Source: Roseococcus pinisoli (lineage in GTDB: Bacteria > Pseudomonadota > Alphaproteobacteria > Acetobacterales > Acetobacteraceae). From it: DNA of 64,000 nucleotides. The notes beneath the pieces are model-generated. The model did not search any database, was not told the origin of the DNA, and saw nothing but the letters and a program-made list of their open reading frames with translations. The stretch is taken from positions 806,001 to 870,000 of the forward strand of contig NZ_JAHCDA010000001.1 in the NCBI RefSeq assembly GCF_018413645.1. Direction: 5' to 3'. Every line of letters starts with the position of its first letter. The first letter of the stretch is position 1. Made by a program: the position numbers and the translations under genes. Positions 53,298 through 61,745 of this stretch are shown here, one piece after another.

Positions 53298-53338
53298 CGC
53301 CCTGCCTACCATCCCCGGTGGAGGGCGGCCACCGCGCC

Positions 53339-54085
53339 CTATTTCTTCAGGAAGCTGGCGAAGATCGCCTGCGCTTCCTCGGTGCGCAGCCGTTCGCCGA
53401 AGGCCACGCGCTCGGCCGCCATCACCTCGGCCAAGGCGGCCGCCTGCGGTGCGCGGACCAGGCGCTTCGTCTCCGCCATGGCGCCGGGCGGCAGCGCGGC
53501 GAGGGTCTTGGCCATCTCGAGCGCCGCCGGGTCCACCTCGTTGTCGGGCACGGCGCGGGAGGCGAGGCCGCTCGCCGCCGCCTCGGCCCCCGAGATCTGC
53601 GCGCCCGAGAGCAGCCACCAATTGGCCTTCGCCACCCCCACGCGCCCGGCCAGCAGCAGGGAGGAGCCGGCCTCCGGCACCAGCCCGAGCCGCGTGAAGG
53701 GCATCTGCAGCCGCGCCGTCTCGCTGGCGACCACGACGTCGCAATGCAGCAGCATGGTCGTGCCGATGCCGACGGCATAGCCGCGCACGGCCGCGATCAC
53801 GGGCTTGGGGAAGGCGACGATGTTCTCCAGGAAATTGAAGGCCGAGCCGGGCTCGCCGGCGGGGCGGTCGCCGACCGAGGCGAAGTCCTTGAGGTCGTTG
53901 CCGGCCGTGAAGTCCTGCCCGCCGGCGAGAATCACCGCATGCACGCCGTCATCGCCCGCGGCCTGGCTCAGCGCCTCGCCCATCGCGTTGTACATCTCGC
54001 GGGTCAGGGCGTTCTTCTTGTCGGGCCGGTTGAGGCGAATGGTGAGGACGGTGCCGTCGCGCTCGATCAATACGTGTTCGGACAT
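53339..54085 (-). CDS. Enoyl-CoA hydratase/isomerase family protein, isomerase-like
   Basis: A 248-residue crotonase-fold protein with TVLTIRLNRPDKKNALTREM and GGQDFTAGNDLKDFAS. The two glutamates of hydratases are replaced (GIGTTMLLHCD and MPFTRLGLV), but a single glutamate lies in LVPEAGSSLLL, the place of the catalytic glutamate in enoyl-CoA isomerases. It would therefore shift a double bond in an unsaturated acyl-CoA more readily than add water. It sits between a methyltransferase and mobB with no shared theme. Confidence 0.86.
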   Translation of the reverse strand: MSEHVLIERDGTVLTIRLNRPDKKNALTREMYNAMGEALSQAAGDDGVHAVILAGGQDFTAGNDLKDFASVGDRPAGEPGSAFNFLENIVAFPKPVIAAVRGYAVGIGTTMLLHCDVVVASETARLQMPFTRLGLVPEAGSSLLLAGRVGVAKANWWLLSGAQISGAEAAASGLASRAVPDNEVDPAALEMAKTLAALPPGAMAETKRLVRAPQAAALAEVMAAERVAFGERLRTEEAQAIFASFLKK

Positions 54086-54142
54086 GTTTCTTCCCTTGCA
54101 CTCCGCCCCTGGCGAATCCGCCCGGCGTCGATCCTCAATAAA

Positions 54143-54640
54143 TCAGAACTTCGCCGCGTGACGTAGCGCGGCATCGGCGATCGCCTCCACCTCGTCCAGC
54201 GGCATGGCGGGCGGCGCCCCCTCGGGCGGCACGGCATCGGTGGCGAGGGCGCGGATCAGCGGGTCCTCCGGGTAGAGGAAGGGCTTGCCGTTGGCGGCGC
54301 GGTGGATCTCGATCTTCGGCACCTCCTCGCGCTTGAAGCCCTCGACGATGACGAGGTCGACCGGGTCCAGCCGGGCCAGCAGGGCGGCAAGCGCCGGCTC
54401 CGGCGCGCCGCGATGCTCGGTCATCAGCGCCCAGCGCTTGGCGGAGGAGACCAGCACCTGCGCGGCACCGGCCTGGCGATGCTCGAAGCTGTCCTTGCCG
54501 GGCTGGTCCACGTCGAAATCGTGATGGGCGTGCTTCACGGTCGAGACGGAGAGGCCGCGCGCCCGCAGCACCGGGATCAGGCGCCGGACCAGGGTGGTCT
54601 TTCCCGCGCCGCTCCATCCTGCCAGGCCGATGATCCTCAT
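54143..54640 (-). CDS. mobB: MobB, molybdopterin guanine dinucleotide biosynthesis adapter
   Basis: A 165-residue P-loop protein. The Walker A motif is GLAGWSGAGKTTLVRRLIPV. Further segments are STVKHAHHDFDVDQPGKDSF and LDPVDLVIVEGFKREEVPKI, which are conserved MobB features. It assists attachment of GMP to molybdopterin. No mobA or other molybdenum cofactor genes are nearby. The start at 54640 is the usual MobB start directly before RIIGLAG. The role in this organism implies at least one molybdoenzyme elsewhere. Confidence 0.92.
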   Translation of the reverse strand: MRIIGLAGWSGAGKTTLVRRLIPVLRARGLSVSTVKHAHHDFDVDQPGKDSFEHRQAGAAQVLVSSAKRWALMTEHRGAPEPALAALLARLDPVDLVIVEGFKREEVPKIEIHRAANGKPFLYPEDPLIRALATDAVPPEGAPPAMPLDEVEAIADAALRHAAKF

Positions 54641-54668
54641 GCGCGTCCCATCCCTTTGCGGCGCGAGG

Positions 54669-55862
54669 CTAGCGCCGGTCGAGCCGCCAGGACACCATCC
54701 AGATCGCAAGGCCGCCCAGCGCGAGCGCGACGCCGACCCAGCCCGTCGAGGTCCAGCCATGGCCCGCCGCGATGGCCAGCCCGCCGAGCCAGGGGCCCAG
54801 CGCATTGGCCATGTTGAAGGCCGAGTGGTTGAGGGCGGCCGCCAGCGTCTGCGCGTCGCCCGCCACGTCCATGAGCCGCGACTGCAGGATGGAGGCGAGG
54901 CCGCCGCCCATGCCGATCAGCAGCACCACCGGCAGCAGCGTCCAGAGGTTCTGCGCCGCCCAGGGGTAGAGGGCGAGCATGGCCGCCGAGAAGGCAAGGG
55001 TGATGGCCGCCGCCGGCATCAGGGCGCGGTCCGCCGCCCAGGCGCAGACGAGGTTCCCCAAGGTGAGCCCCACCCCCATCACGCCCAGGACCAGCGGCAC
55101 CAGAGCGGGCGAGACGCCCGTCACCTCGACCAGCGTGGTCGCGAGGTAGGTATAGACCGCGAAGAGGCCGCCGAAGCCGATGGCGCCGGTGCCCAGCGCC
55201 AGCCAGACCTGCGGTCGCCGCAGCGCGCCGAGCTCGCGCAGCGGGCTGTTCGTCGGGTCGCCGGGCTCGTCGGGCGCGAAGCGGGCGATCATCAGCGCCG
55301 TCCCGGTGGCGAGGACGGCCACCAGCCCGAAGCCCCAGCGCCAGCCCACCACCTGGCCGATGCCATTGGCCAGCGGCACGCCGACCACGGTCGCGAGCGT
55401 CAGCCCCAGCATCATGCGCGAGACCGCCTGGGCCCGCCGCTCGCGCGGCACCATCGAGGCGGCCATCAGCGCGCCGACGCCGAAGAAGGCGCCGTGCGGC
55501 AGGCCGCTGAGGAAGCGGAAGAACAGCATCCAGTGATAGTCGGGCGAGAGGGCGGAAAGCCCGTTCGCCACCGCGAAGACCACCATGAGGCCGATCAGCA
55601 GCGTCCGGCGCGCGAGCCGGGCGCCCAGCACCGCGATCACCGGCGCGCCGACCACGACCCCCAGCGCGTAGATGCTGATGACATGGCCCGCCGTCGGCTC
55701 GTCGATGCCCAGGCCGCGGGAGAAATAGGGCACGAGGCTCATCGCCGCGAATTCGGTGGTGCCGATGGAAAAGCCGCCCATGGCGAGGGCCAGCAGCACC
55801 AGCGCAGGATGCACCCCACGCCGCGCAGGCGCGGCATCGAGCGTCGTCGTGGATGTGGTCAT
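54669..55862 (-). CDS. MFS transporter, AraJ/SotB-like (DHA1)
   Basis: A 397-residue membrane protein with about 12 helices. ALAMGGFSIGTTEFAAMSLV is the signature of the AraJ/YdhP arabinose-efflux group, which also has the conserved GTTEF. The MFS turn GARLARRTLLIGL and the helix FLSGLPHGAFFGVGALMAAS are present. The substrate is unknown; export of sugars or drugs is typical. It lies 28 bases upstream of mobB on the same strand. The 128 bases before it hold no gene. Confidence 0.85.
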   Translation of the reverse strand: MTTSTTTLDAAPARRGVHPALVLLALAMGGFSIGTTEFAAMSLVPYFSRGLGIDEPTAGHVISIYALGVVVGAPVIAVLGARLARRTLLIGLMVVFAVANGLSALSPDYHWMLFFRFLSGLPHGAFFGVGALMAASMVPRERRAQAVSRMMLGLTLATVVGVPLANGIGQVVGWRWGFGLVAVLATGTALMIARFAPDEPGDPTNSPLRELGALRRPQVWLALGTGAIGFGGLFAVYTYLATTLVEVTGVSPALVPLVLGVMGVGLTLGNLVCAWAADRALMPAAAITLAFSAAMLALYPWAAQNLWTLLPVVLLIGMGGGLASILQSRLMDVAGDAQTLAAALNHSAFNMANALGPWLGGLAIAAGHGWTSTGWVGVALALGGLAIWMVSWRLDRR

Positions 55863-55990
55863 GCGCAGTCACCTCGGCGGCCGGCGCCGCCGGGCACCGG
55901 GATATGGAATGAAGATTTCCCGGAGACCGCTTCCTGGCCGCACCGGTTCGTGCGGCCGTGTCGGGGGATATCGAATGCCTTCGTGGGGCT

Positions 55991-57919
55991 TCAAGCCCCG
56001 CAGGCGGCCCCGCAATAATCCATCAGAACTGTCATGTCGCGCTCGGCATGGCAGGCGACGAAGCGGCCGGGCGCCTTGGGGTCGGGCAGGGCCTGCAGCC
56101 CGGTATCGGCATAGACCCGCAGATAGGCCGGGCCGACGCTGACGAAGGCCGCCCGCGCGCCGTTGCGCTCGCACAGGTCGCGGAAACGCCAGATGGCCGA
56201 GATGGCGTCCCGGGCATCGCCCGCGGGGTCGCCATAGCCGATCCAGATCTGACCCGCCTTGGAGAAGGCGAAGCCGGCGCGGCCGCCTTCGCCCCAGAGC
56301 ACGCCGTCGGCCTTGGGCGGCAGCGTGCCACCCAGCTTCTCCAGCGCGGCGCGCTGGGCGTCGTCATAGGGGGCCGGGCGGATGCGGGCGGGCCGCAGCA
56401 GCCGGATCAGCCCCACCAGCAGCAGCAGCACCGTGCTGCCGACGGCGAAGCGCAGCTGGATCGGCGCGCCGGCGGCCAGCACCACCTCCCACCAATAGGC
56501 GTCCTGCAGGCGGCTCGCATTGACGAAGAGGGCCAGCGCCATGCCGCTGATGGCGACGGCCGCCAGCGGCAGCAGCATCTCCTGCGAGAGCGGCTCGGCC
56601 CAGAGGCGGCTGTTGCGGTAGAAGGCGGGGCGCATCGTGGCCAGCGCGGCCGCGACCATGAGGAAGGCGCCCCAGGTCCACCATTCCTCGCTGCGCAGCC
56701 AGGCGAAGAGCGCGCCGGAGGCCAGGAGGAACAACGCCGCGCCCCAGGCCAGCGTCAGCCGCCGAGCGAGGCCGAAGGCCATGGCCATCAGCAGCGAACC
56801 CAGGATGGAGCCGGCGAATTGCGAGGCGATGGCCGTCTCGTAGCCCACCCATTGGTCGATATCGTCGACCGGGAGCGAGCCGAGGAAGATCAGCAGCGCG
56901 CCGCCCAGCGCCACGAGGCCCGCCATCGCCGGCACCTCTAGCGGCATGGCGCCCGAGCCCAGCGCGTTGAAGCGCGCCAGCCGGCCGCCGCGCTGGCTCA
57001 ACTCGAACCCCGCGAAGAGCAGGCCCGAAATGAAGAGGGGCACGATGTAGTAGTAGAGCCGGAAGACCAGCAGCGCGCCCACCACCTCGGCCGCGCCCAT
57101 ATAGGGGGCGAGGCCGATGACGATGGCCGCGTCGAAGACGCCGAGGCCGCCCGGCACGCTCGCCACGATGCCCGCCGCATAGGAGGCGAGGTAGATGCCG
57201 ACGAAGCGGATGAAGGTCAGCCCCTCCACGTCCGGCAGCAGCACGTAGAAGATCGCCGCCGTCACCGCGACGTCGACGGTGGCGAGCAGGCTCTGCGCGA
57301 TCGCCATGCCGGTGCTGGGCAGCTCGACGACATGGCCGCGGATCGTCACGGTGCGGCGGAAGCGGCTCAGCAGGATATAGGCCAGCACGACGCCGAAGAG
57401 CGGGATGGCCAGCAGCTGCAGGATCCAGTGCGGCAGCACCTGGCCAAGCCAAGGCAGCACCTCCGGCTCCAGGATGAGCACGCAGCCGCCCAGCGCCATG
57501 CCGCCCAGGCCGAAGGTCAGCGAGGTGAAGCCGATGACCTTGCCGATCTCGAGCGGCGTGTAGCCCCAGGCCGAATAGAGCCGGTAGCGCACGGCGGCGC
57601 CGGAAACGGCCGCGAAGCCCAGATTATGCGCCAGCGCATAGCCGCAGAAGGAGGCGACCAGCGCCCGCCCCCAGCCAGACGGCCTTCCGGCGTAGCGTGC
57701 CCCCAACCAGTCGTAGGCGGCCAGCACCAGATAGGCCGCGACCGTCAGCCCCGCCCCCAGCCAGAGGGCGAAGGGCGGGATCTCGCTCATCGCGCGCGTC
57801 ACATCCGCGATGGAAAGATTGCGGAACTCCCGCTGCACGACCCAGATGGCAGCAACCAGGAGGATCAGGCCGAAGACCGTCGCCCCATGGCGGCGGAGGA
57901 GCGGCAGCAGCGCTTTCAC
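55991..57919 (-). CDS. MprF-type flippase with a truncated aminoacyl-phospholipid synthase domain
   Basis: The 642-residue protein has the MprF flippase part: about 14 helices with NLGFAAVSGAAVRYRLYSAW, VASVPGGLGVFDAAIVIG and FRLYYYIVPLFISGLLFAGF. The synthase (DUF2156) domain begins at residue 520 or so with EGGRAGFAFSKAGQIWIGYG and FRDLCERNGARAAFVSVGPA. It stops after TGLQALPDPKAPGRFVACHA, about 30 residues past a region that normally lies before the catalytic GNAT part. Typical MprF proteins are 840-880 residues long, so some 200-240 residues are missing. No remainder is visible downstream in another frame. The gene overlaps the lysyl-tRNA synthetase gene by 4 bases. Confidence 0.85.
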   Translation of the reverse strand: MKALLPLLRRHGATVFGLILLVAAIWVVQREFRNLSIADVTRAMSEIPPFALWLGAGLTVAAYLVLAAYDWLGARYAGRPSGWGRALVASFCGYALAHNLGFAAVSGAAVRYRLYSAWGYTPLEIGKVIGFTSLTFGLGGMALGGCVLILEPEVLPWLGQVLPHWILQLLAIPLFGVVLAYILLSRFRRTVTIRGHVVELPSTGMAIAQSLLATVDVAVTAAIFYVLLPDVEGLTFIRFVGIYLASYAAGIVASVPGGLGVFDAAIVIGLAPYMGAAEVVGALLVFRLYYYIVPLFISGLLFAGFELSQRGGRLARFNALGSGAMPLEVPAMAGLVALGGALLIFLGSLPVDDIDQWVGYETAIASQFAGSILGSLLMAMAFGLARRLTLAWGAALFLLASGALFAWLRSEEWWTWGAFLMVAAALATMRPAFYRNSRLWAEPLSQEMLLPLAAVAISGMALALFVNASRLQDAYWWEVVLAAGAPIQLRFAVGSTVLLLLVGLIRLLRPARIRPAPYDDAQRAALEKLGGTLPPKADGVLWGEGGRAGFAFSKAGQIWIGYGDPAGDARDAISAIWRFRDLCERNGARAAFVSVGPAYLRVYADTGLQALPDPKAPGRFVACHAERDMTVLMDYCGAACGA

Positions 57920-59544
57920 GCCGTGGCGCTCTCCCGTTCCAGGGCATTCTCGATCAGGGCGCAGGCCTCCACCACGCCCATGACGGCGATGGTGCCGCCG
58001 AAGCGCGGCCCCTCGGACTTGCCCAGCAGGACCTCGTAGAGCGCGCTGAACCAGGCGCGGCCGACGCCGGGGCGCCCGCCATCCTTGGCCGGCGTCTGGA
58101 AGGCCGGGAACTCGCGGCCGGCGTCGTAGACGGCCTCCTGCAGGGCGCCCTCACGCTGCGGGCCGGGGGGCAGGGCCTCGAATTCCGGCGCGCGCTCGCG
58201 CAGGATCTCGACGAGGCGGCGCATGGCCGCGGCCTCGTCCGGCGTCGCGTCGCGGAACTTCCGCGCCGGCGCGATGAAATCGCGCCAATAGGCGCAGGCA
58301 TTGCGGACCAGGCGGTCCAGCACCGGCTCGTTCTCCGGCTTCAGCTCCGGATGGTACTTCTGCAGATAGGCCCAGAGCCGCGTGGGATCGTCCGTATTCG
58401 CGATGCCGGCGAGGTTCAGCAGCGTCGCATAGGAGACCGGCGGGGGCGCGAAGTTGGGCGCGTGGCCGCGATGGATGTGCCAGGCCGGGCTGGCCGGGTC
58501 CGGATTCTCGCGCAGCTTGCCGAGGCCCGCCAGCCAGTCGTCCACCGCGCGGGGGATGACTTCCTTGTGCAGCCGCTTGGCGCTGCCGGGCGAGGCGAAC
58601 ATGAACCAGGCCAGGCTCTCGGGCGAGCCGTATTCCAGCCACTGCTCGATGGTGAGCCCATTGCCCTTGCTCTTGCTGATCTTCTGGCCCTGGGCGTCGT
58701 TGAACAGCTCATAGGTGAAGGAGACCGGCGGCTCGCTGCCCAGCACCTTGCAGATCTTCGAGGAGAGCTTGACGCTGTCGATCAGGTCCTTGCCCGACAT
58801 CTCGTAGTCGACGCCCAGCGCGTGCCAGCGCATCGCCCAGTCGGCCTTCCACTGCGCCTTGCAGGCGCCGCCCGTCACCTTGGTCTCGAAGAGCTCGCCC
58901 GTGTCGGGGTCGCGCCAGACGATGGTCCCCGCCTCGGGACGGGTCTCCTCCACCGGCACCTGCATGACCACGCCGGTCTTCGGATGGATGGGCAGGAAGG
59001 GCGAATAGGTCGCGCGGCGATCCGGGCCGAGCGTGGGCAGGATCACCTGCCGCACCTCCTCATGCAGGGCCAGCATGCGCAGCAGCGCCTCGTCGAAGCG
59101 GCCGGAGGCGTAATAGTCGGTGCTGCTCGCGAATTCGTATTCGAAGCCGAACTCGTCGAGGAAGGCGCGCAGGCGCGCATTGTTGTGCTGGCCGAAGCTC
59201 GGATGCGTGCCGAAGGGATCGGGGATCTTGGTCAGCGGCTTGCCGAGGTTGGCGGCCAGCAGCTCCTTGTTCGGCACGTTGTCCGGGACCTTGCGCAGCC
59301 CGTCCATGTCGTCGCTGAAGGCGAGCAGGCGCGAGGGAATGCCCGTCAGCTGCGTGAAGGCATGGCGCACCCAGCTGGTGCGCGCGACCTCGCCGAAGGT
59401 GCCGATATGGGGCAGGCCCGAGGGGCCGTAGCCCGTCTCGAACAGCGCCTCTTTTTTCCCCGTGACCGCCAGGCGGTCGGCGAGCTTGGCGGCTTCCTCG
59501 AAGGGCCAGGCGCGAACGGTGCGGAGGGTTGGATCGGCGGACAT
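57916..59544 (-). CDS. lysS: Class I lysyl-tRNA synthetase
   Basis: A 542-residue class I LysRS. The HIGH-like motif is in GYGPSGLPHIGTFGEVART. The KMSKS motif appears as GQKISKSKGNGLTIEQWLEY. The segments LLAFSDDMDGLRKVPDNVPN and YEMSGKDLIDSVKLSSKICK are family features. The C-terminal helical bundle binds the anticodon. This type is usual in alphaproteobacteria and archaea. It charges tRNA-Lys and could supply lysyl-tRNA to an MprF-type lipid lysinylation. The next gene, a shortened MprF, starts in its stop codon (ATGA). Confidence 0.94.
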   Translation of the reverse strand: MSADPTLRTVRAWPFEEAAKLADRLAVTGKKEALFETGYGPSGLPHIGTFGEVARTSWVRHAFTQLTGIPSRLLAFSDDMDGLRKVPDNVPNKELLAANLGKPLTKIPDPFGTHPSFGQHNNARLRAFLDEFGFEYEFASSTDYYASGRFDEALLRMLALHEEVRQVILPTLGPDRRATYSPFLPIHPKTGVVMQVPVEETRPEAGTIVWRDPDTGELFETKVTGGACKAQWKADWAMRWHALGVDYEMSGKDLIDSVKLSSKICKVLGSEPPVSFTYELFNDAQGQKISKSKGNGLTIEQWLEYGSPESLAWFMFASPGSAKRLHKEVIPRAVDDWLAGLGKLRENPDPASPAWHIHRGHAPNFAPPPVSYATLLNLAGIANTDDPTRLWAYLQKYHPELKPENEPVLDRLVRNACAYWRDFIAPARKFRDATPDEAAAMRRLVEILRERAPEFEALPPGPQREGALQEAVYDAGREFPAFQTPAKDGGRPGVGRAWFSALYEVLLGKSEGPRFGGTIAVMGVVEACALIENALERESATA

Positions 59545-59761
59545 GGGCTTCCGATGGCAGGGGGACGCTGGATGGTCAATGCGCGGCCACCCATGACGGC
59601 GGCAAACCAGCCTTGCGAAACTGCGGGTCAGGGCGGGAAAGGGTGCCCGGCCTGCGAGGCCGCGGCACGCGCCGGAATTTTGTAACCATCTCTGCTGCCA
59701 CGCATTTGGCGGTCTATATGCCAGCCTAGCGCCTGTGCTGAATCGGCTTGCGAGGACAGCC

Positions 59762-60430
59762 ATGAAGAAACTGCTTCTCCTGGGGGCCGCGGGCCTCGGA
59801 CTGGTCGGATGTGCGGCCACGCCCCCCTCCGGCCCCACCGTCATCGCACTGCCGCCACAGGGTAAGGATTTCGCGCAATTCCAGCGCGAGGATCAGACGT
59901 GCCAGATGAACGCGGCGGCCAGCATCGGCTACGCCAATCCCTCCGCCGCGGCGACGAATGCGGCCGTGGGCAGTGCCGTGGCCGGAACGGCGGTGGGTGC
60001 CGCGGCCGGCGCGCTGGTGGGCGCGGCGGCGGGCAATCCCGGCGCCGGCGCGGCGATCGGCGCGGGGGCCGGCCTGGTCACGGGCACGGCGGTCGGCGCC
60101 AATGCGGCGGCCGGCACGACCTACGAGATGCAGGGCCGCTTCGACGTGACCTATGCCCAGTGCATGACGGCCCTCGGCAACACGGTGCAGACCGCCCCGG
60201 CGGTGCCGCCCGCGGTGCCCTACTACGCCACGCCCTATTACCCTTACGCCTATCCCTATGCGGCCTATGGGTATCCCTATGCCTACCCCTATTTCGCGCC
60301 CAGCATCGGCATCTATGGCGGTTGGGGCTGGGGAGGCTATCGCGGCGGATGGGGCGGCTACCGCGGGGGCTGGGGATATGGCGGTGGCTGGGGCTATCGC
60401 GGCGGTTATCGCGGCGGCTGGCACCGCTGA
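59762..60430 (+). CDS. Glycine-zipper lipoprotein with an aromatic repeat tail
   Basis: A 222-residue lipoprotein with the signal MKKLLLLGAAGLGLVG and lipobox cysteine at 17. Residues 60-120 are a glycine-zipper region (VGSAVAGTAVGAAAGALVGA and GAAIGAGAGLVTGTAVGA) that could span or bind a membrane. A conserved-looking QTCQMNAAAS and CMTALGNT hold two more cysteines. From about residue 150 the sequence is a low-complexity tail of Tyr-Pro-Ala repeats, then Gly-Trp-Tyr-Arg repeats. Similar YMGG-type proteins occur in the outer membrane. It stands alone, 217 bases from the divergent lysyl-tRNA synthetase gene. Function is unknown. Confidence 0.78.
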   Translation: MKKLLLLGAAGLGLVGCAATPPSGPTVIALPPQGKDFAQFQREDQTCQMNAAASIGYANPSAAATNAAVGSAVAGTAVGAAAGALVGAAAGNPGAGAAIGAGAGLVTGTAVGANAAAGTTYEMQGRFDVTYAQCMTALGNTVQTAPAVPPAVPYYATPYYPYAYPYAAYGYPYAYPYFAPSIGIYGGWGWGGYRGGWGGYRGGWGYGGGWGYRGGYRGGWHR

Positions 60431-60434
60431 GGGT

Positions 60435-61664
60435 TCAGCCCTTCACGAGCCGGACGGCGAAGAAGCCGTCCATCCCGCCCCGGTCCGACCACATGTCGGG
60501 CCGGGTCCGGAGCACGCCGCGCGGCGCCACGCCGATGCCCGGGAGCTCCTCCTCGCGCAGGGGATCGACCCGCAGCCCCTCGGGCAGGTGGTCCAGATGC
60601 CCCTCGCCCTCCTCGGCCTGCAGCGAGCAGGTGGCGAAGACCAGCCTTCCGCCCGGCTTCAGCAGCTTGGCCGCCGCTTCCAGGAGCTGGCGCTGCTGCC
60701 CGGCGAGCTTGGCGATGTCCTTCGACTGCTTGAGGTAGGGCAGGTCCGGGTGGCGGCGGATGGTGCCGGTGGCCGTGCAGGGCGCATCGAGCAGCACGGC
60801 GTCGAAGAGCCCTTCCGGCCGCCACTTGAGCACATCGGCATTGACCAGCTGCGGCGCCAGCTTCAGCCGCGCCATGTTCTCCCGCAGGCGGCCCATGCGG
60901 CCTGAATCCCGCTCCACCGCGACGACCTCGGCGCCCAGCGCGGCGAGCTGGGCGGTCTTGCCGCCCGGCGCGGCGCAGAGATCGGCCACGCGTTCGCCCG
61001 GGCGGACGTTCAACAGGAGGGCGGGCAGGGCCGCCGCGGCGTCCTGGGCCCAGAAATCCCCCTCCGCGAAGCCCGGCAGTTCGGTGATGCGCGTCCCCGC
61101 CGGGAGGCGCGCGGTGCCGGTGGGCAGCAGCACCGAACCTTCGGGCGCCGTCACGCCCGGCTTGAGCGAGAGGTCCAGCGGCGCCTCGGTCCGGTGCGCG
61201 GCGGCGATGGCCCGCACGGCCGACCCGTGCGCGGCGTGCCAGGAGGTCCAGAGCCAGCTCGGCGTATCGAGCCGGGGGTCGAGCCCTTCCAGCGCCTCGG
61301 GCCCCGCCTCGGCGACGCGGCGCAGCACGGCATTCACCAGCCCGGCCAGCGGCCGGGGCGCCAGGGACACCGCCGAGGCCACGGCCGCATGCGGCGGGGT
61401 GCCGAGCAGCAGCAGCTCCGCCGCGCCGATGCGCAGCGCCCGCTGGGCGGGCTTGGGCGGCTCGCGGCGCAGCCAGGGCTCCATCACGGCGTCCAGGCTG
61501 CCCATGCGGCGCAGCACGGCGGCGGCGATGCGATGGCCGGCCGCCTTGTCCCGCGCCTCGATCTCGCCCGGAATGGCGTCGAGGGCCTCTTCCATGGCGC
61601 GGTGCTGCTCCAGCACGGATTCCAGCAGAAGGGCGGCCACGCGGCGGGCGGGGGAAATGCTCAT
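60435..61664 (-). CDS. rsmB: RsmB-type 16S rRNA m5C967 methyltransferase
   Basis: A 409-residue RNA m5C methyltransferase. The N-terminal NusB-like helical domain (ARRVAALLLESVLEQHRAME) is followed by the Rossmann domain. It has DLCAAPGGKTAQLAALGAEV (AdoMet site), LLDAPCTATGTIRRHPDLPY (catalytic cysteine, motif IV) and LVFATCSLQAEEGEGHL (second cysteine, motif VI). It modifies the small ribosomal subunit. It converges with the lipoprotein gene at 4 bases distance and is divergent from a glycosyltransferase gene. Confidence 0.92.
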   Translation of the reverse strand: MSISPARRVAALLLESVLEQHRAMEEALDAIPGEIEARDKAAGHRIAAAVLRRMGSLDAVMEPWLRREPPKPAQRALRIGAAELLLLGTPPHAAVASAVSLAPRPLAGLVNAVLRRVAEAGPEALEGLDPRLDTPSWLWTSWHAAHGSAVRAIAAAHRTEAPLDLSLKPGVTAPEGSVLLPTGTARLPAGTRITELPGFAEGDFWAQDAAAALPALLLNVRPGERVADLCAAPGGKTAQLAALGAEVVAVERDSGRMGRLRENMARLKLAPQLVNADVLKWRPEGLFDAVLLDAPCTATGTIRRHPDLPYLKQSKDIAKLAGQQRQLLEAAAKLLKPGGRLVFATCSLQAEEGEGHLDHLPEGLRVDPLREEELPGIGVAPRGVLRTRPDMWSDRGGMDGFFAVRLVKG

Positions 61665-61745
61665 CGGCCGCTTTATGGCCGCGCGCCTCCCCGCATGCTA
61701 GACGCGCGGCGTCATGCGACCTCTCAGCCCTCGCCGCCCCTCCGC

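Noticed and set aside
55863-55990. Possible remainder of the MprF synthase domain downstream of the stop.
   Set aside because: The three minus-strand frames show no GNAT-like segments, and only 128 bases separate the stop from the MFS gene, which is too short.
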